A stretch of DNA of 64,000 nucleotides from Cylicocyclus nassatus (lineage: Eukaryota > Nematoda > Chromadorea > Rhabditida > Strongylidae): NCBI GenBank assembly GCA_958299035.1, contig CATQJL010000112.1, positions 7,169,825 to 7,233,824 of the forward strand, in the 5' to 3' direction. Positions 44,439 through 54,654 of this stretch are shown here, one piece after another. The stretch's first letter is position 1; each line of letters opens with the position of its first letter. The translations under genes and the position numbers were made by a program. The notes beneath the pieces are model-generated. The model ran no database searches, had not been told where the DNA came from, and saw nothing but the letters and a program-made list of their open reading frames with translations.

Positions 44439-45304
44439 TTAGGTCGTTCCATAAGTTCGTAGCGTTTTTATAAACCAACTAAATCATCAATTTACAGTAA
44501 AAGTCAATCAAAATTATATCCCTCGTTGTAGCGCACGACCTCTTGGCACATTTTTGTTAGCTCCTCAACCTCAATTTTTCAAAGGCAGCGCGCCGGATCC
44601 CAAGAAAGTCATCTGACCAGCGCTCAAGTTGCTTATCGAAATCGAGACATGCACCATTCATGGAGTTGCCAGAGAGCGGAGCAAGTGATAATCTAATAAG
44701 GCGAGGTTTGGAGAGTATTTCGGGACTGAAGTACCTTCCAGTTAAATTGTGCAGGAGAGTTTTGACGACGTTTGCCGTATTAGGTCATATTTCGTCATGC
44801 TGAAAAACTCATTGGATCTGTTTGTTAGGCTTTTTTCTGAAAGAGGACCTGGTTTAGACGGTGCAGTTGAATTACTTACGGTATGGTTGACCATCGCCTA
44901 CCTGTACAGCAATTTTCAGGGCAGAACATCTTGCCCGTCCTCCGAAAAGTCTTGTTCAGGGACACCCTGCTCAGCCCCGATGTTTTGTAGCAATACAATC
45001 TTTTTTGTCTCATATCGATGCGCGAGCGCCATTTTCCATAATCGACACAAAAATCTGTGCGAAAGCTCTTTTTTTCATCAGGAAAAATGCGCAAATGCCG
45101 AAATTGCTCCTTTTTGCCTTTCAAGACTTCCCTCTTTGAAAGCTGCGAGATCTATGTTAACAAGCCTTGCAACAAAATCAGTAAACGTATTTCAAAAAGC
45201 ACAATCAGCCCTTCCAAATGATATACGCATTTTGCCGCAAATAAACCGCTCCTTAAGGATAGGAGGACGAAAATGAAAAGCTACGAACTTTTGGAACGAC
45301 CTAA
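44439..45304 (-). mobile_element. Deleted mariner with transposase relic
   Basis: The ends TA-TTAGGTCGTTCCATAAGTTCG and CGAACTTTTGGAACGACCTAA-TA match at 24 of 25 positions when inverted. On the minus strand, GLKGKKEQ .. LRIFPDEKKSF fits the DEK region near the second catalytic Asp of mariner transposases. IGAEQGVPE in another frame fits the following region, and EELTKMCQEVVRYNEGYNF at about 44585-44530 resembles a transposase C-terminus. At 866 bp with frameshifts it cannot be active. Confidence 0.7.
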
Positions 45305-45306
45305 TA

Positions 45307-46501
45307 TTAAGTTGATGCAAAAGTTCTTTCGCACCAAATTCAAAAATTCATAACTTGTTAAATTCTCATCGAACTTACAAGATCTGAATTTTATATAAGA
45401 GAGGAACTCATGCTCTTTGCACTGTTCTTGAACTGTACGTTAATGTATACAAATGAAGGAGATAGAAGCTCAAAACCAAAATCACTCAGAATTTTAATTT
45501 TTCGTGTAGGGTCATAAAAAATCGGTGCAACAAAAATCGGAGCAGTTGGTATTGTAGGTTCTTTTACCAGCTCTTTGTGACAATGCAAAGTTTGCGCCGA
45601 TTGAGCGTCTCTATGAAAAGTTGTGATTCTCGAGCAAGCAATACAAAAGCGCGAATTTGATTTATTTTGGCATTTTTCAGGATATTCATAACTTCTCACA
45701 GAGACGCTCAATCGGCGCAAACTTCGCACTGTTAGAAAGAGCTTGTGAAAGAACCTATTAGGTTGGTAAGAAAGTTCTCGGACATTTTCGTGCTAAAATT
45801 GCTATATCTCTGTTTGTAATGCATCTACGGACGCAATAATTTGCAATTGTACTCTTACATGTACGTGGCTTATAACAGCGCAGGTGGGAGATGCTTGTGA
45901 TCAAAGGGGGAGGAGTTTGCCACTTTTCGATTATCTCATTTTTCACGTTAATTAAGCTCAAATTCCATACAGAATATGCATATATGTATGTGAGTTCATG
46001 TCTACTATATACTGGGGTATTAATGAGCGCCATAGCATTTAAGGAGGGCGGAGGTCTGAGCTCTGCTAAAATCCTATGCTTTCAAATTTTCGCCTCTATT
46101 CTCACAGGGTTATGCTCTTGATTAGTATGGTCTTATAGTGTTTGCTTTCCTCTATCCAATGATATACTTTATGCGCTACTTGGTGCTCTCATCGAAGCAT
46201 AATCATTGCCTATATGCAATGTCCGAGAACTTTCTTACCAACCTAATACAAAACTGACTGCTCCGATTTTGTTGCAAATTTCCGATTTTTTATGACCTTA
46301 CACGAAAAATTCACATTTTGAGTGATTTTGGTTTTGAGCTTCTATCTCCTTCATTTGTACACATTAACGTACAGTTCAAGAATAGTTGCAAAGAGCATGA
46401 GTTCCTCTCTTATACAAAATTCAGATCTTATAAATTCGATGAGAATTTAACAAGTTATGAATTTTTGAATTTGGTGCGAAAGAACTTTTGCATCAACCTA
46501 A
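45307..46501. mobile_element. Palindromic mariner-type MITE hosting another element
   Basis: The ends TA-TTAAGTTGATGCAAAAGTTC and GAACTTTTGCATCAACCTAA-TA have arms of about 260 bp (GAAGGAGATAGAAGCTC and inverse; GAGGAACTCATGCTCTTTGC and inverse). Its left TA (45305-45306) is also the right TA of the element at 44439-45304. It is interrupted at 45758-46246. Confidence 0.8.
45758..46246. mobile_element. 489-bp mariner-type MITE nested in 45307-46501
   Basis: The ends TA-TTAGGTTGGTAAGAAAGTTC and GAACTTTCTTACCAACCTAA-TA. Removing it with one TA restores the host arm sequence GAACCTACAA..CTGCTCCG, which matches the host element's other arm. Arms reach inward about 150 bp. Confidence 0.85.
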
Positions 46502-46737
46502 TATATTTCAGAAGCGAATTAACAGCCTCTTTTTGTACTCAATACAAGGCTCTACACCTTATTTGCCCATGTAATGAATTTGGCACAAATAGGCATCAAG
46601 CTGTGGAACTAGGGCCAGCTCTCATTTGTCAATTTTTTTGGTTACAATGGTTGTGCTTCCACTAACTTTTGCTCAAATGCAGGATGACGAATTCAGCTCT
46701 AATCACTTACACAAAAACTACGAGATTTTGGACATCA

Positions 46738-46740
<3 letters not shown>

Positions 46741-46788
<48 letters not shown>
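46741..46788. repeat. (TA)n microsatellite
   Basis: About 48 bp of uninterrupted TA. Confidence 0.95.
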
Positions 46789-46790
<2 letters not shown>

Positions 46791-46954
46791 GCGCTAAAGC
46801 TCCCTTTGGAGATAACTTAATAGGGTGTGGCCCCAGAAAAGCTGTGCATGCCACGCCTTTTATGGTCTGCCACACCCCATTAGCTTAAGAATTCAAGAAT
46901 CTGTCTTTGGAGGTATCGTTGCCGCTGCTAAACCTTCTTTTCCAACACTAGGAA

Positions 46955-47203
46955 TCTTATATATAAAGCTGAATGTCTGTCTGTCTGTCTGTATGTCTGT
47001 ACGTATGTGCGGAATAGAAATTTTTATTTCTGAACCGATTTGGACCAAACTTGGCACACATATACTTCGGGGCAGGGAGCGTGTCATAGGCTACTATTCG
47101 TTATCGATCGATATCGATTTTATCGGTTTTTTGCAAAATTTGAGCTACAGGTCTGGGAGTTGGCACAGGGGGTGGCCCGGGCGGAGCCGGGTTTGCCAAC
47201 TAG
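46955..47203 (+). mobile_element. Non-autonomous Helitron-like element, 249 bp
   Basis: It starts TCTTATATATAAAGCTGAATG after an A and ends with a hairpin (CCCGGGCGGAGCCGGG) then TTTGCCAACTAG before a T. TC start, terminal hairpin, CTAG end and A/T insertion site are Helitron hallmarks. Body: GTCTG repeats, GACCAAACTTGGCACAC and ATCGAT-rich sequence. Related copies at 50702-51653 and 61587-61985. Confidence 0.75.
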
Positions 47204-47786
47204 TTTCATATAAAATCGCTTCTCCTCGAAAAACTTAGGACCGTTTTTCCTTACCTAAGCAAATGGAAAATATTGCGAGAATATTAGGTCATGGTAACAT
47301 GCTAGGTCTACGCTACTACATAAATGGCAAAGGAAGGCGGCAAGGATAAATATATTCAATAGGCTAAACAACCTAATTTTCACAAAAGTGATCTGAGCCT
47401 GATTGATGTTCTCTATTCTGGAATTGAAAGCTAAGTATGGAACAAACGATATTTTGGTTTCCTCTTAATCCCATAATTTGAAGTTTATTTGGTGGGATTC
47501 CTAACGTGAGCAAGAAGTAGTAGTTTTTTGTACTAAGTGCAAGAGGAAGTAGTTGATTCAGCTTCAAAACAAAGTTAACTTGATCGAAGATGACCACTTG
47601 GGCGGTCTAATATTTGTAAACCCCAGAATTTGCTGAAACTCGACCCACAGGGACAATTTGACATGCTAATTACGAAAATGATGCTCTTATGCTTTTAGAG
47701 CTCTTTTATTATGTTTACTGTACATATGTGATGGTAGGCCAAAACATCGATGCTCTAGTATTTTGCATAGAGGACCTCTGTGACAC
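47204..47786. other. No gene; a diverged 125-bp repeat unit at ~47620-47740
   Basis: CTGAAACTCGACCCACAGGG .. GCTAATTACGAAAATGATGCTC matches the tandem unit at 27.2-27.9 kb. The remainder is unassigned. Confidence 0.4.
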
Positions 47787-48361
47787 TGTTAATGAATACT
47801 GTTATCACTAGCATCAGTATCACCTCGATAACGATCCCTCTCTCCTCCCTGACCCCTCAGTGCGACCCCCAGGTGTGGCATGCCACTCACGCTTGTGTAG
47901 GAAAAGCGCTAGCTACGTTAATGCGCTATTGGCCCTGCACTCCTGCCCCGCCCCCGCTAATCATATAAGCGACTAAGTCCCGCCCCTAGGAGAGAGAGAG
48001 GCACCGAGCTAGCCGGTTCCGGCCGGCTCAGCGACAGATAATCATCCACTCATTTTCATCTTTATTTTATGTGTATCCCATTTCTTCATTACCCTCCTTC
48101 CTGCTACATATGTTCTCTGTATTTTCAAGTTTCCCTATATTCTGAGGTCTCTATTGATATAGTTTGAACTCCATTGATATTTCACATCCTAGCTCTGTCT
48201 TGATGTACTGATATTGCACCCTTTGTGCTGCTCTATGATATCCTTTCTTAATAAACGTTTAGTTAAAGAAAGCTGTTGCTGTAAATAGGGAAAAAGGCCC
48301 ATATGAAAAAGCCCAACATTGTCGTTACTGATTCAAAGTCATTCTTAAGTAATCTCTAACA
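47787..48361 (+). promoter_or_regulatory. Promoter-plus-poly(A) block, possible solo LTR
   Basis: The segment begins TGTTA and ends TAACA. It has GC boxes (GCCCCGCCCCCGC), a TATA-like CATATAAGCG, a second GC box (GTCCCGCCCC) and, about 270 bp on, AATAAACG. This order fits the U3-R-U5 layout of an LTR, but the 5-bp flanks (GACAC and GGGGT) do not match, so a host promoter is equally possible. Confidence 0.3.
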
Positions 48362-49239
48362 GGGGTCAAGCATTATTATATTACACTTGATCCTGCTTAC
48401 GACTAGTTCAGCATGGTGGCCAGCACTGACGCTTATGAAAGTCGACGTGCGCATATAAAGGTGGCTTCGTGCACATACTTGTAGCGATCTGATTAACTAC
48501 TTTTTGCTTCCTTTCTACCTCCCTTCCTCATCGGCACTTTCTGGTTTCAACGCTTTGCTGCTTGGACGACGATGTGTAATGTATAAGTATGAGAATAAGT
48601 GTATCAAATTGAAACACCATTATGACAGAAGACAACGCAAGATAGATGCAGCCATGCATTCCAGTCTATAGTGTCAGACTTCGTCCTCTTGTTCCTTCCT
48701 TACTAAGTTCTTGCTTGCATCTTGCCATCTTACCTCGTAATGCTTGAAGACGACACGCTGATGAGATGAATACACAAGCGAAAATACTCCGGTAATGCAA
48801 TATTTATAAATACTAAAATTACAAACGTTCCAAATGGACAAGTTTTGAACATTTCCTTATAATCTCACTGGAATTGGATGTCATAGCACACATAGGCGAT
48901 GTCACCCCGCAACAGCTCCACAGACGGCGCAAACGATGCTCGAGCGCGGAATTGGTGCATGGCTAGAATTGTGGCTGTAGAAACCTTTGAGGTTTTTCTC
49001 TTTTGTTTCCTCTCTTCTTTCGAAGATTTGGTCTTTTTCGATGTGATGCGAGTGATATTTCAATCGAGGATATAAGAGCCATTCATAGAGTAGTGAAGCA
49101 ATCCCTGCAGAGACATAGCATCAAAAGAAGTTACAAAAGTCGATTACAAAATGTCGGGTGTAAGCTTAAGCGCTAAAAATCAACTTTGAACATCACCTAA
49201 ACTCAAAAATAATTAAAAGGAAAACTTTGATTGTTATGA
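48362..49239. other. No gene; possible TATA at 48453
   Basis: GCATATAAAGGTGG at about 48452 is a good TATA-like site with C/T-rich sequence downstream (48500-48540), but no ORF or exon follows. Confidence 0.25.
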
Positions 49240-49318
49240 TTTATATGTTCGCCTACTTGACGTTTTTCTTGATGATCGTGCTGATCATCAAGAAAAACAT
49301 CAAGTAAGCGAACATGTA
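49240..49318. repeat. ~79-bp near-perfect hairpin
   Basis: ATGTTCGCCTACTTGACG .. TTCTTGATGATC pairs with GATCATCAAGAA .. ATCAAGTAAGCGAACATG around a 5-base loop. Confidence 0.7.
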
Positions 49319-49319
49319 A

Positions 49320-49619
49320 ATGAGGGTCGCTCAATCAGCACAATTTTTGCACAATCAGAGGGAGTTGGTATTAGAACCTATACTACCGATTGCTCCGATT
49401 TTTGCTGCAAGTTTCAGATTTTTTATGATTCTACACAGAAAATTCAGGATTTGGGTAATGTTTTTTTACCGCTTCTATCTGTGCATCGTATCATGGAAAC
49501 CATTAAGATACAGCTTTGAAAAACGAGTTGGTCTTTCAGTAAAATGTAAACACGCAAATCGGTCGAAAAACCAGGAGTTATGTTTTGAAAATAATGCAAA
49601 CGAACTTTCGGACCAACCT
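49320..49619. mobile_element. Solo right arm of a mariner-type MITE
   Basis: It ends CGAACTTTCGGACCAACCTAA-TA and shares GATTTTTTATGA and CTTCTATCT blocks with the element at 45307-46501. No left end is present. Confidence 0.55.
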
Positions 49620-49835
49620 AATAGATCCTTTTAGGGTCATCGGTAAAAAGTGAGGCACCTAGAGAACAAATGTAGATTTTTCAAAAAGTGATTAAAATTC
49701 CCAATTTTAGTAGATGTTAGAATAAATTATTCTCTTTCAGAAAATTCCTATGTAAGGTCATTTACGTACCTAATGATTTTTATAGTGGCTGAAATTTAAA
49801 GCTAGCTATTTTGACAAATTATAAGCTTTGGGCAG

Positions 49836-50258
49836 TATCTGCGCAGTGAAACATGCGAAACCATCCAAAGTACCACTGCTGCAATGCGTGAAGGCACAGT
49901 CACCAGACCCACGATGGTTTGCTGGCCTCAACTTTCAGATTCACGAGATATGGCCATTAGCACTTTGAGAGCAAAGATACGTGCTATTCAATTTTTGCAG
50001 GTGAGCGCATGTTTTGTAGGTACCATCTAAAAAGCTTTTTACACTCTATCTATTCATATGCAGCTTACCTCACACATTTTATCTGGCCTCGGAAAATACA
50101 GATTGAAAATTGATTTATTGGTTTTTGTTGCGCCAAAAAAATCGCGATTTTTCAGGCATTTCGCTTTTTTTTATCCAAATATAGAAAGAAGCATGTTTAA
50201 CATATTGTTTGAAAGAGCAGGAAGAACTCTTTCGAATGGTACATCAACTGCTCTATAA
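49836..50258 (+). CDS. Two-exon candidate gene (3' part), unrecognised
   Basis: Exon a (49836-50000) is open for 55 codons after an acceptor-like GGGCAG and ends at CAG|GTGAGC; peptide YLRSETCETIQSTTAAMREG then PTMVCWPQLSDSRDMAISTL. A 63-bp intron ends CATATGCAG (50063). Exon b (50064-50258) continues in phase 0: LTSHILSGLGKYRLKIDLLV, then SMFNILFERAGRTLSNGTST, stop TAA. Together 119 codons plus stop. An internal ATG (49884) could be the start. The two exons fitting in frame across a canonical intron is the main support. No family recognised. It lies in the transposon-filled gap of the decayed paralogue. Confidence 0.42.
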
Positions 50259-50701
50259 CTTTACGGTATGGCAGCGCAAGAATGAGCGACAAAAAACCCT
50301 GTTCGAGTTCTTCAGGGCGCTACGCGTAGGGTTGCGGTAGAGGAGCGTTGGCGCTTTGCCAGAATAATAGGCGAAGGTCGCTTATATAGGCGACGTTTAC
50401 GTTGCAGCCTACTTATTGTTGATCGAAACAAAAAATCTCAAATTACAATAAAAATGAAGCTGACCCATTTTTTAGCGATCACCCTAATATAAATGAAAAT
50501 GACGATTAGATGAAGAGTTGCAGAGGGTTTTACGTTCTCGAGTTGAATTATTTCAGGAGCATTCGAGTCTTTTGTTTGAATGAATCTAGGTGTTGGTGTA
50601 ATAGGATTGGTATAGCGTTAGCGTACCGTATAGGAATGATACTAGCGCGTTGAACTTGGTTTCCAATAAATAACGATAATGTAAGCAACGTTTATCCACT
50701 A

Positions 50702-51653
50702 CTAGCTGGCTTACCCGGCTCCGCCGTATCCGGACCAAACTTGGCACACATACACTTCGGGCCCCGGCGGGTGTCACAGTCCACTTTTCGTTATCGATCG
50801 ATGTCGATTTTACCGATTTTTATCGATTTTTTTGCAGAGTTCACCTACAGGGCTAGGAGTTGGCACAAAGGGGGAAGTGAGCATGGGGATTCCGAATACA
50901 ATATTAGTTTTCAGAATTATCGATTACTTTTATTGATTTTATCGATTTTTTGTAAATTTTGACATGCGAGGCTGGGATTTTGCACAGGGGGTAATCGAGC
51001 ATGCTGATTACGAACACAATATTAGTTTTCAAGATCGTCCATTACTTTTATCGATTTTTATCGATTTCTTGAAAATTTGAGCTAGAGGGCTGGAATTTGG
51101 CACAGGGGTGTAATCGAGCATGCTGATCACCCCCACGGGGATGATCAGCATGCTCGATTACCCCCCTATGCCAAATCCCAGCCCCCTAGCTCAAACTTTG
51201 CAAAAAAATCGATAAAATCGATAAAAGTAATCGATAATCCTGAAAACCAATATTGTATTCGGAATCCCCATGCTCGATTACCCCCCTGTGCGAACTCCCA
51301 GCCCCGTAGCTCAAACTTTGCAAAAAAATATATAAAATCGATAAAAGTAATCGATAATCCTGAAAACCAATATTGTATTCGGAATCCCCATGCTCGATTA
51401 CCCCCCTGTGCCAACTCCCAGCCCCGTAGGTGAACTCAGCAAAAAAATCGATAAAAATCAATAAAATCGATATCGATCGATGACGAAAAGTAGCCTATGA
51501 CACCCGCCGGGGCCCGTAGCGTATGTGTGCCAAGTTTGGTTCGGATCGGTTCAGAAATGGAATTTTCTATTCGGAACATACGTACACACAGACAGACAGA
51601 CATACAGACATACAGACAGACAGACAAACAGACATTCAGCTTTATATATAAGA
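50702..51653 (-). mobile_element. Rearranged Helitron-like element with internal minisatellite
   Basis: The 5' end (TCTTATATATAAAGCTGAATG) is at 51653 and the 3' end (GGCGGAGCCGGG .. GCCAGCTAG) at 50702, both on the minus strand, with A before and T after. Inside are ~118-120 bp units (ATCGATTACTTTTATCGAT, TTTGCAAAGTTTGAGCT, GGGGCTGGGAGTT, GTAATCGAGCATG, GGATTCCGAATACAATATT). From the palindrome centre at about 51135 leftward the orientation flips, so the left half repeats the 5' part in plus orientation. Confidence 0.75.
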
Positions 51654-51834
51654 TTTTATGTCTTCCAAGTTGAGTTTCTACTATATGAAACTCCTTGATT
51701 GCAAAGCGTGTAGTTCTCCTAATTGGGTGCTGTACGTGATCGTTCAACGGCGTGGAAGACTTAACTTGAAGATTTAGAGTGGAGGATAACGTCATTTTTA
51801 TTTATTAAAAAGCAGATTCGGTGTAGATTGATAC

Positions 51835-51960
51835 CAGTGGCGGTCCGAGAATTTTTCGGGAAAGAGGAAGGGGAGATCGAAATTTTCTGATGGGGGGGGG
51901 GGGGGGGAGGGGCTTATCCGCGTCCTCCAGAAACTTTTGGCCGCTTGAAAATTTTCCTTT
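51835..51960 (+). mobile_element. hAT family-1 terminal fragment
   Basis: CAGTGGCGGTCCGAGAATTTTTCGG with a poly-G tract at 51892-51907 matches the 5' end of the family. The other end is missing. Confidence 0.5.
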
Positions 51961-52745
51961 AACCCATACCTCCCAAACCTCGAAGAAAAGGGCATAAGCA
52001 GAAAAAATTTTTGCGAGGTAAGTTTTGGTTCCAAAAGTTGTAAGAAATTTCTTTTTGCAAGTAGACGAGGTTTTATAACATCCTCTTTTGAATTAGCTCA
52101 TTTTCGGAAAAGAGAGCTCGCTCCTACTTCCCCCTTTTGATATGTATAAAGCATGCAAGAACTTGAGCAGATAGCAACTTTGCACCAAACGCTAGCGTTA
52201 GCTTTGACAACCAGGATGAACACCATCATGAAAAAATCATTTGTGTGATCATCATTGCTGCTAGAATGGTCTTTCCTCATATGTTAGTAACCTGCAAATG
52301 ATATTACGGATGATCAAGAAAAATCCACTCATTTACTGTGGGGATTACTACGGAGGATTCAAATTCAAAAACTTCAGGTATTATAAACATTTCGCCTGCG
52401 GCTTCTTCCCCAGAGCTTGGTTTGCTGTTTTATGTTTTGAACTTGAATCTTCAGATTTTATCTAAAAAGATTGTGAAAGAAAGCAAGGTAGTGAAATCCA
52501 TTATGTTTGGAAAAGTTCTGATGGAATTGTTTTGAATTCGAAACTGGACTTTTTTCGCAAGGAACACTGATCGTAGAGGTGCTGAGTCGTTTACCAACAA
52601 TAAGGATACCAAAATTTACGATCGAAGACGAGTTTTACATCGCTAGCGACTTGAAGCTGATCCAAAAGTGGTTCTCTCTTTTTTGCAACACTGTTTTCCA
52701 CATGAGGTTATGAGCGTTTCATAGTTCAACTTTGTCAAGCCTTAA

Positions 52746-53101
52746 AGGCAGCGTCCAGGCAGATCTGGACCTATGGGGCTTTTACGTGGAAAGTACTTTT
52801 GGGGCCCTAACTAAGACACTGCCCAAGCGGCAGCTTAGGTAGTGCTCTAATGGCTGAGATATTCCCCTCGAAACTGGCCCCCGCGAACGTATTCGCATGG
52901 ATTCATGGCAGTTTCGCGCCAGGATCCACGTTTTGCGCCATGAATCCATGCGAAACACGGTCGCGGGGTCCAGTTTCGAGGGGAATATCTCAGCCATTAC
53001 AGCACTACCTGAGCTGCCGCTTAGGCAATGTCTTAGTTAGGGCCCCAAAAGTACTTTCTACGTAAAAGCCCCATTGGTCCAGATCTGCCTGGACGCTGCC
53101 T
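52746..53101. mobile_element. TTAA-bounded palindromic MITE, first of three
   Basis: TTAA (52742-52745) precedes AGGCAGCGTCCAGGCAGATC; the right end GATCTGCCTGGACGCTGCCT is followed by TTAA (53102-53105). The arms are about 165 bp and match closely (AAAGTACTTTTGGGGCCC and inverse). A TTAA duplication points to piggyBac-like mobilisation. Confidence 0.75.
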
Positions 53102-53105
53102 TTAA

Positions 53106-53540
53106 AGGCAGCTTCCGGGCAAAATTTCGTTTCTCATGTTTCTACGATTCTGGGGCCTTTCCGTGGCCCTGATTACAGTTGCGAAGTCCAAATTGTTCAA
53201 AACTCCCAAAAAACCCGATTCTTGGGGACCCTCCCTTCAAGGAGCGGACGAGTTTCGGATTGCTCGTCCCCATCGCATGCCAGCTTGAAGAGCTGCACTG
53301 CACGGATGCAGTTGCATTGCAGTGTGCAATGCAACTGCAATGCAATCGCACACCTGCGTGAGCACTCGTCCTCAGAGGTGGTCTGTGATACGAAGGGGCG
53401 GCTTTGATACATATCACAGGCTCGTATCTCCTTTTAGAGGCCACGTCAAAGGATCGGACCAACGCAGATCGGATACTCATGGGCCCCTCTTTACAACTAT
53501 GTGCTAATCTGGGTGAATGGATCTTGCCTGGACGCTGCCT
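53106..53540. mobile_element. TTAA-bounded MITE, second of three
   Basis: It begins AGGCAGCTTCCGGGCAA directly after the shared TTAA and ends TTGCCTGGACGCTGCCT. The inner arms are short or diverged and a palindromic core (GTTGCATTGCAGTGTGCAATGCAAC) lies near 53325. The four bases after the right end are TCAG, a likely decayed TTAA. Confidence 0.65.
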
Positions 53541-53544
53541 TCAG

Positions 53545-53689
53545 TGGCATAAAATTAGCGAAAGGCTCTACAAAATCACCTGAAAATGAGCAATTAATTT
53601 TGTATTGAGTATATTGACCGCAAAGAAGGAACAAAGCCAGTGGAAATTCGCATAGACGGTTTTTAGAACTTTTCGCCAATTTTGTGCCA
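53545..53689. mobile_element. TTAA-bounded MITE, third of three
   Basis: TGGCATAAAATTAGCGAAA at the left mirrors TTTCGCCAATTTTGTGCCA at the right, followed by TTAA (53690-53693). It abuts the second element across TCAG. Confidence 0.6.
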
Positions 53690-53693
53690 TTAA

Positions 53694-54654
53694 AGGGTTG
53701 ACAAATAGACTTTCAAATGGCCACAACTTCACTCGGAGAGTTGTATCACGAAAAACGGAAAGCAGATTTGGAATTACCGTTCAAAAATGCGTCTAGATAT
53801 ACAGTTTGATCCAATTTAAGTTTACCCTTCCCTATTGAATTGCTTTTCGTCAGCTTTGCATAAATTAGATGTTGTCCCTAATGCATTTTCGCCTTTTTTA
53901 AACGATTGCTATAATTCGCGCAAAAATCTAAAGAAGATTCTGGTAGCATTTGTTATCTTTTCATTTTCTCTCAAACGAGTAAGTTTATATTGCAGGTAAA
54001 CTAACGGTCTCTCAGAAAATTCCTAAAAATACGACCCATGCTTTTGCCATGGGCAAGTTTCACTATATTTCTAACAAAGGAAGGATGCGAACATTATCTG
54101 GCAAACCAAAAACGTATGCTTATAAGGCTCGTATGCACGTCCATCCCCGCGGGGAGGGGATGTGAGTTTAACCATTGCAATGATCCCCGCTGGGGCTTCC
54201 CTCCCTTCCCCACGCGAATCCCCGTATGCAGAAAGGCAATACCGGAGAGGGGATCCTCTGGGAGTAGGGGAGGGGAGCCCCCTTATGCAGAAGGGGAGAT
54301 CGAGCAGGGAGTTATTTTGCTTCCGTTTTTTTGCAGTAATTATTCCCTTTTTCTTATCTATTGACAGCTACTCACCTTCAATGTGTCTCGGCGATATTTA
54401 GTCGTTGTGGAATGCCGTCTGCCGTGATTGCGATCGGCACACTAAAGAAATATTTCCTACATCCATTATATTCCAGCTGTTTTCATGGATGCTGCTCATT
54501 TTCGCCCATGCTGCCCATTTCAGGTTGAAGGTGTTCAATGATAGAAGTCAAGGTGTATGTATATGCAGTGAATGGGTAGAAGACGTTATGCTGCCGAAAA
54601 GGGGGGGGGGTGCCGCGGACATTCGAACCATCATTTCTACACATAATTGAAGCT
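53694..54654. other. No firm feature; GC-rich patch at 54140-54310
   Basis: The GC-rich patch repeats GGATCCTCTGGGAG and GGGGAGGGGA-like words. An open piece after CCCATTTCAG (54522) runs to a stop at 54650 (VFNDRSQGVCICSEWVEDV) but includes a poly-G run and has no partner. Confidence 0.3.

Larger units (their letters stand above)
43986..52465 (+). pseudogene. Decayed paralogue of the secreted-protein gene
   Basis: Exon 3 (43986-44086, 101 nt, phase 2 out) equals the 101-nt exon 3 of the gene at 23257-25028; NMCPYVDN .. NGYIYNFRYE matches SMCYYVEN .. KGYVYHATYT. Exon 4 (44144-44261) follows a 57-bp intron; GESTYRKAIKFAKQI .. KTCQ matches GADTFKNAVKLAELI .. ETCE with nine extra codons. Exon 5 homology resumes 8 kb later at 52310-52465 (MIKKNPLIYCGDYY, HFACGFF). 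The donor after exon 4 reads CAG|TTGAGA instead of CAG|GTAAGA, and the acceptor before exon 5 reads ATTACGG instead of ATTACAG. Exons 1-2 were not found. The 8 kb gap holds three mariners, two Helitrons and another candidate gene. Most likely a pseudogene. Confidence 0.6.

Noticed and set aside
44749..45276. 175-codon plus-strand ORF
   Set aside because: Antisense to the transposase relic (PDEK motif) of the mariner at 44439-45304.
44262..52309. Treating the 8 kb between exons 4 and 5 of the paralogue as a working intron
   Set aside because: The donor reads TT and the homologous acceptor reads GG, so normal splicing is unlikely; pseudogene status is simpler.
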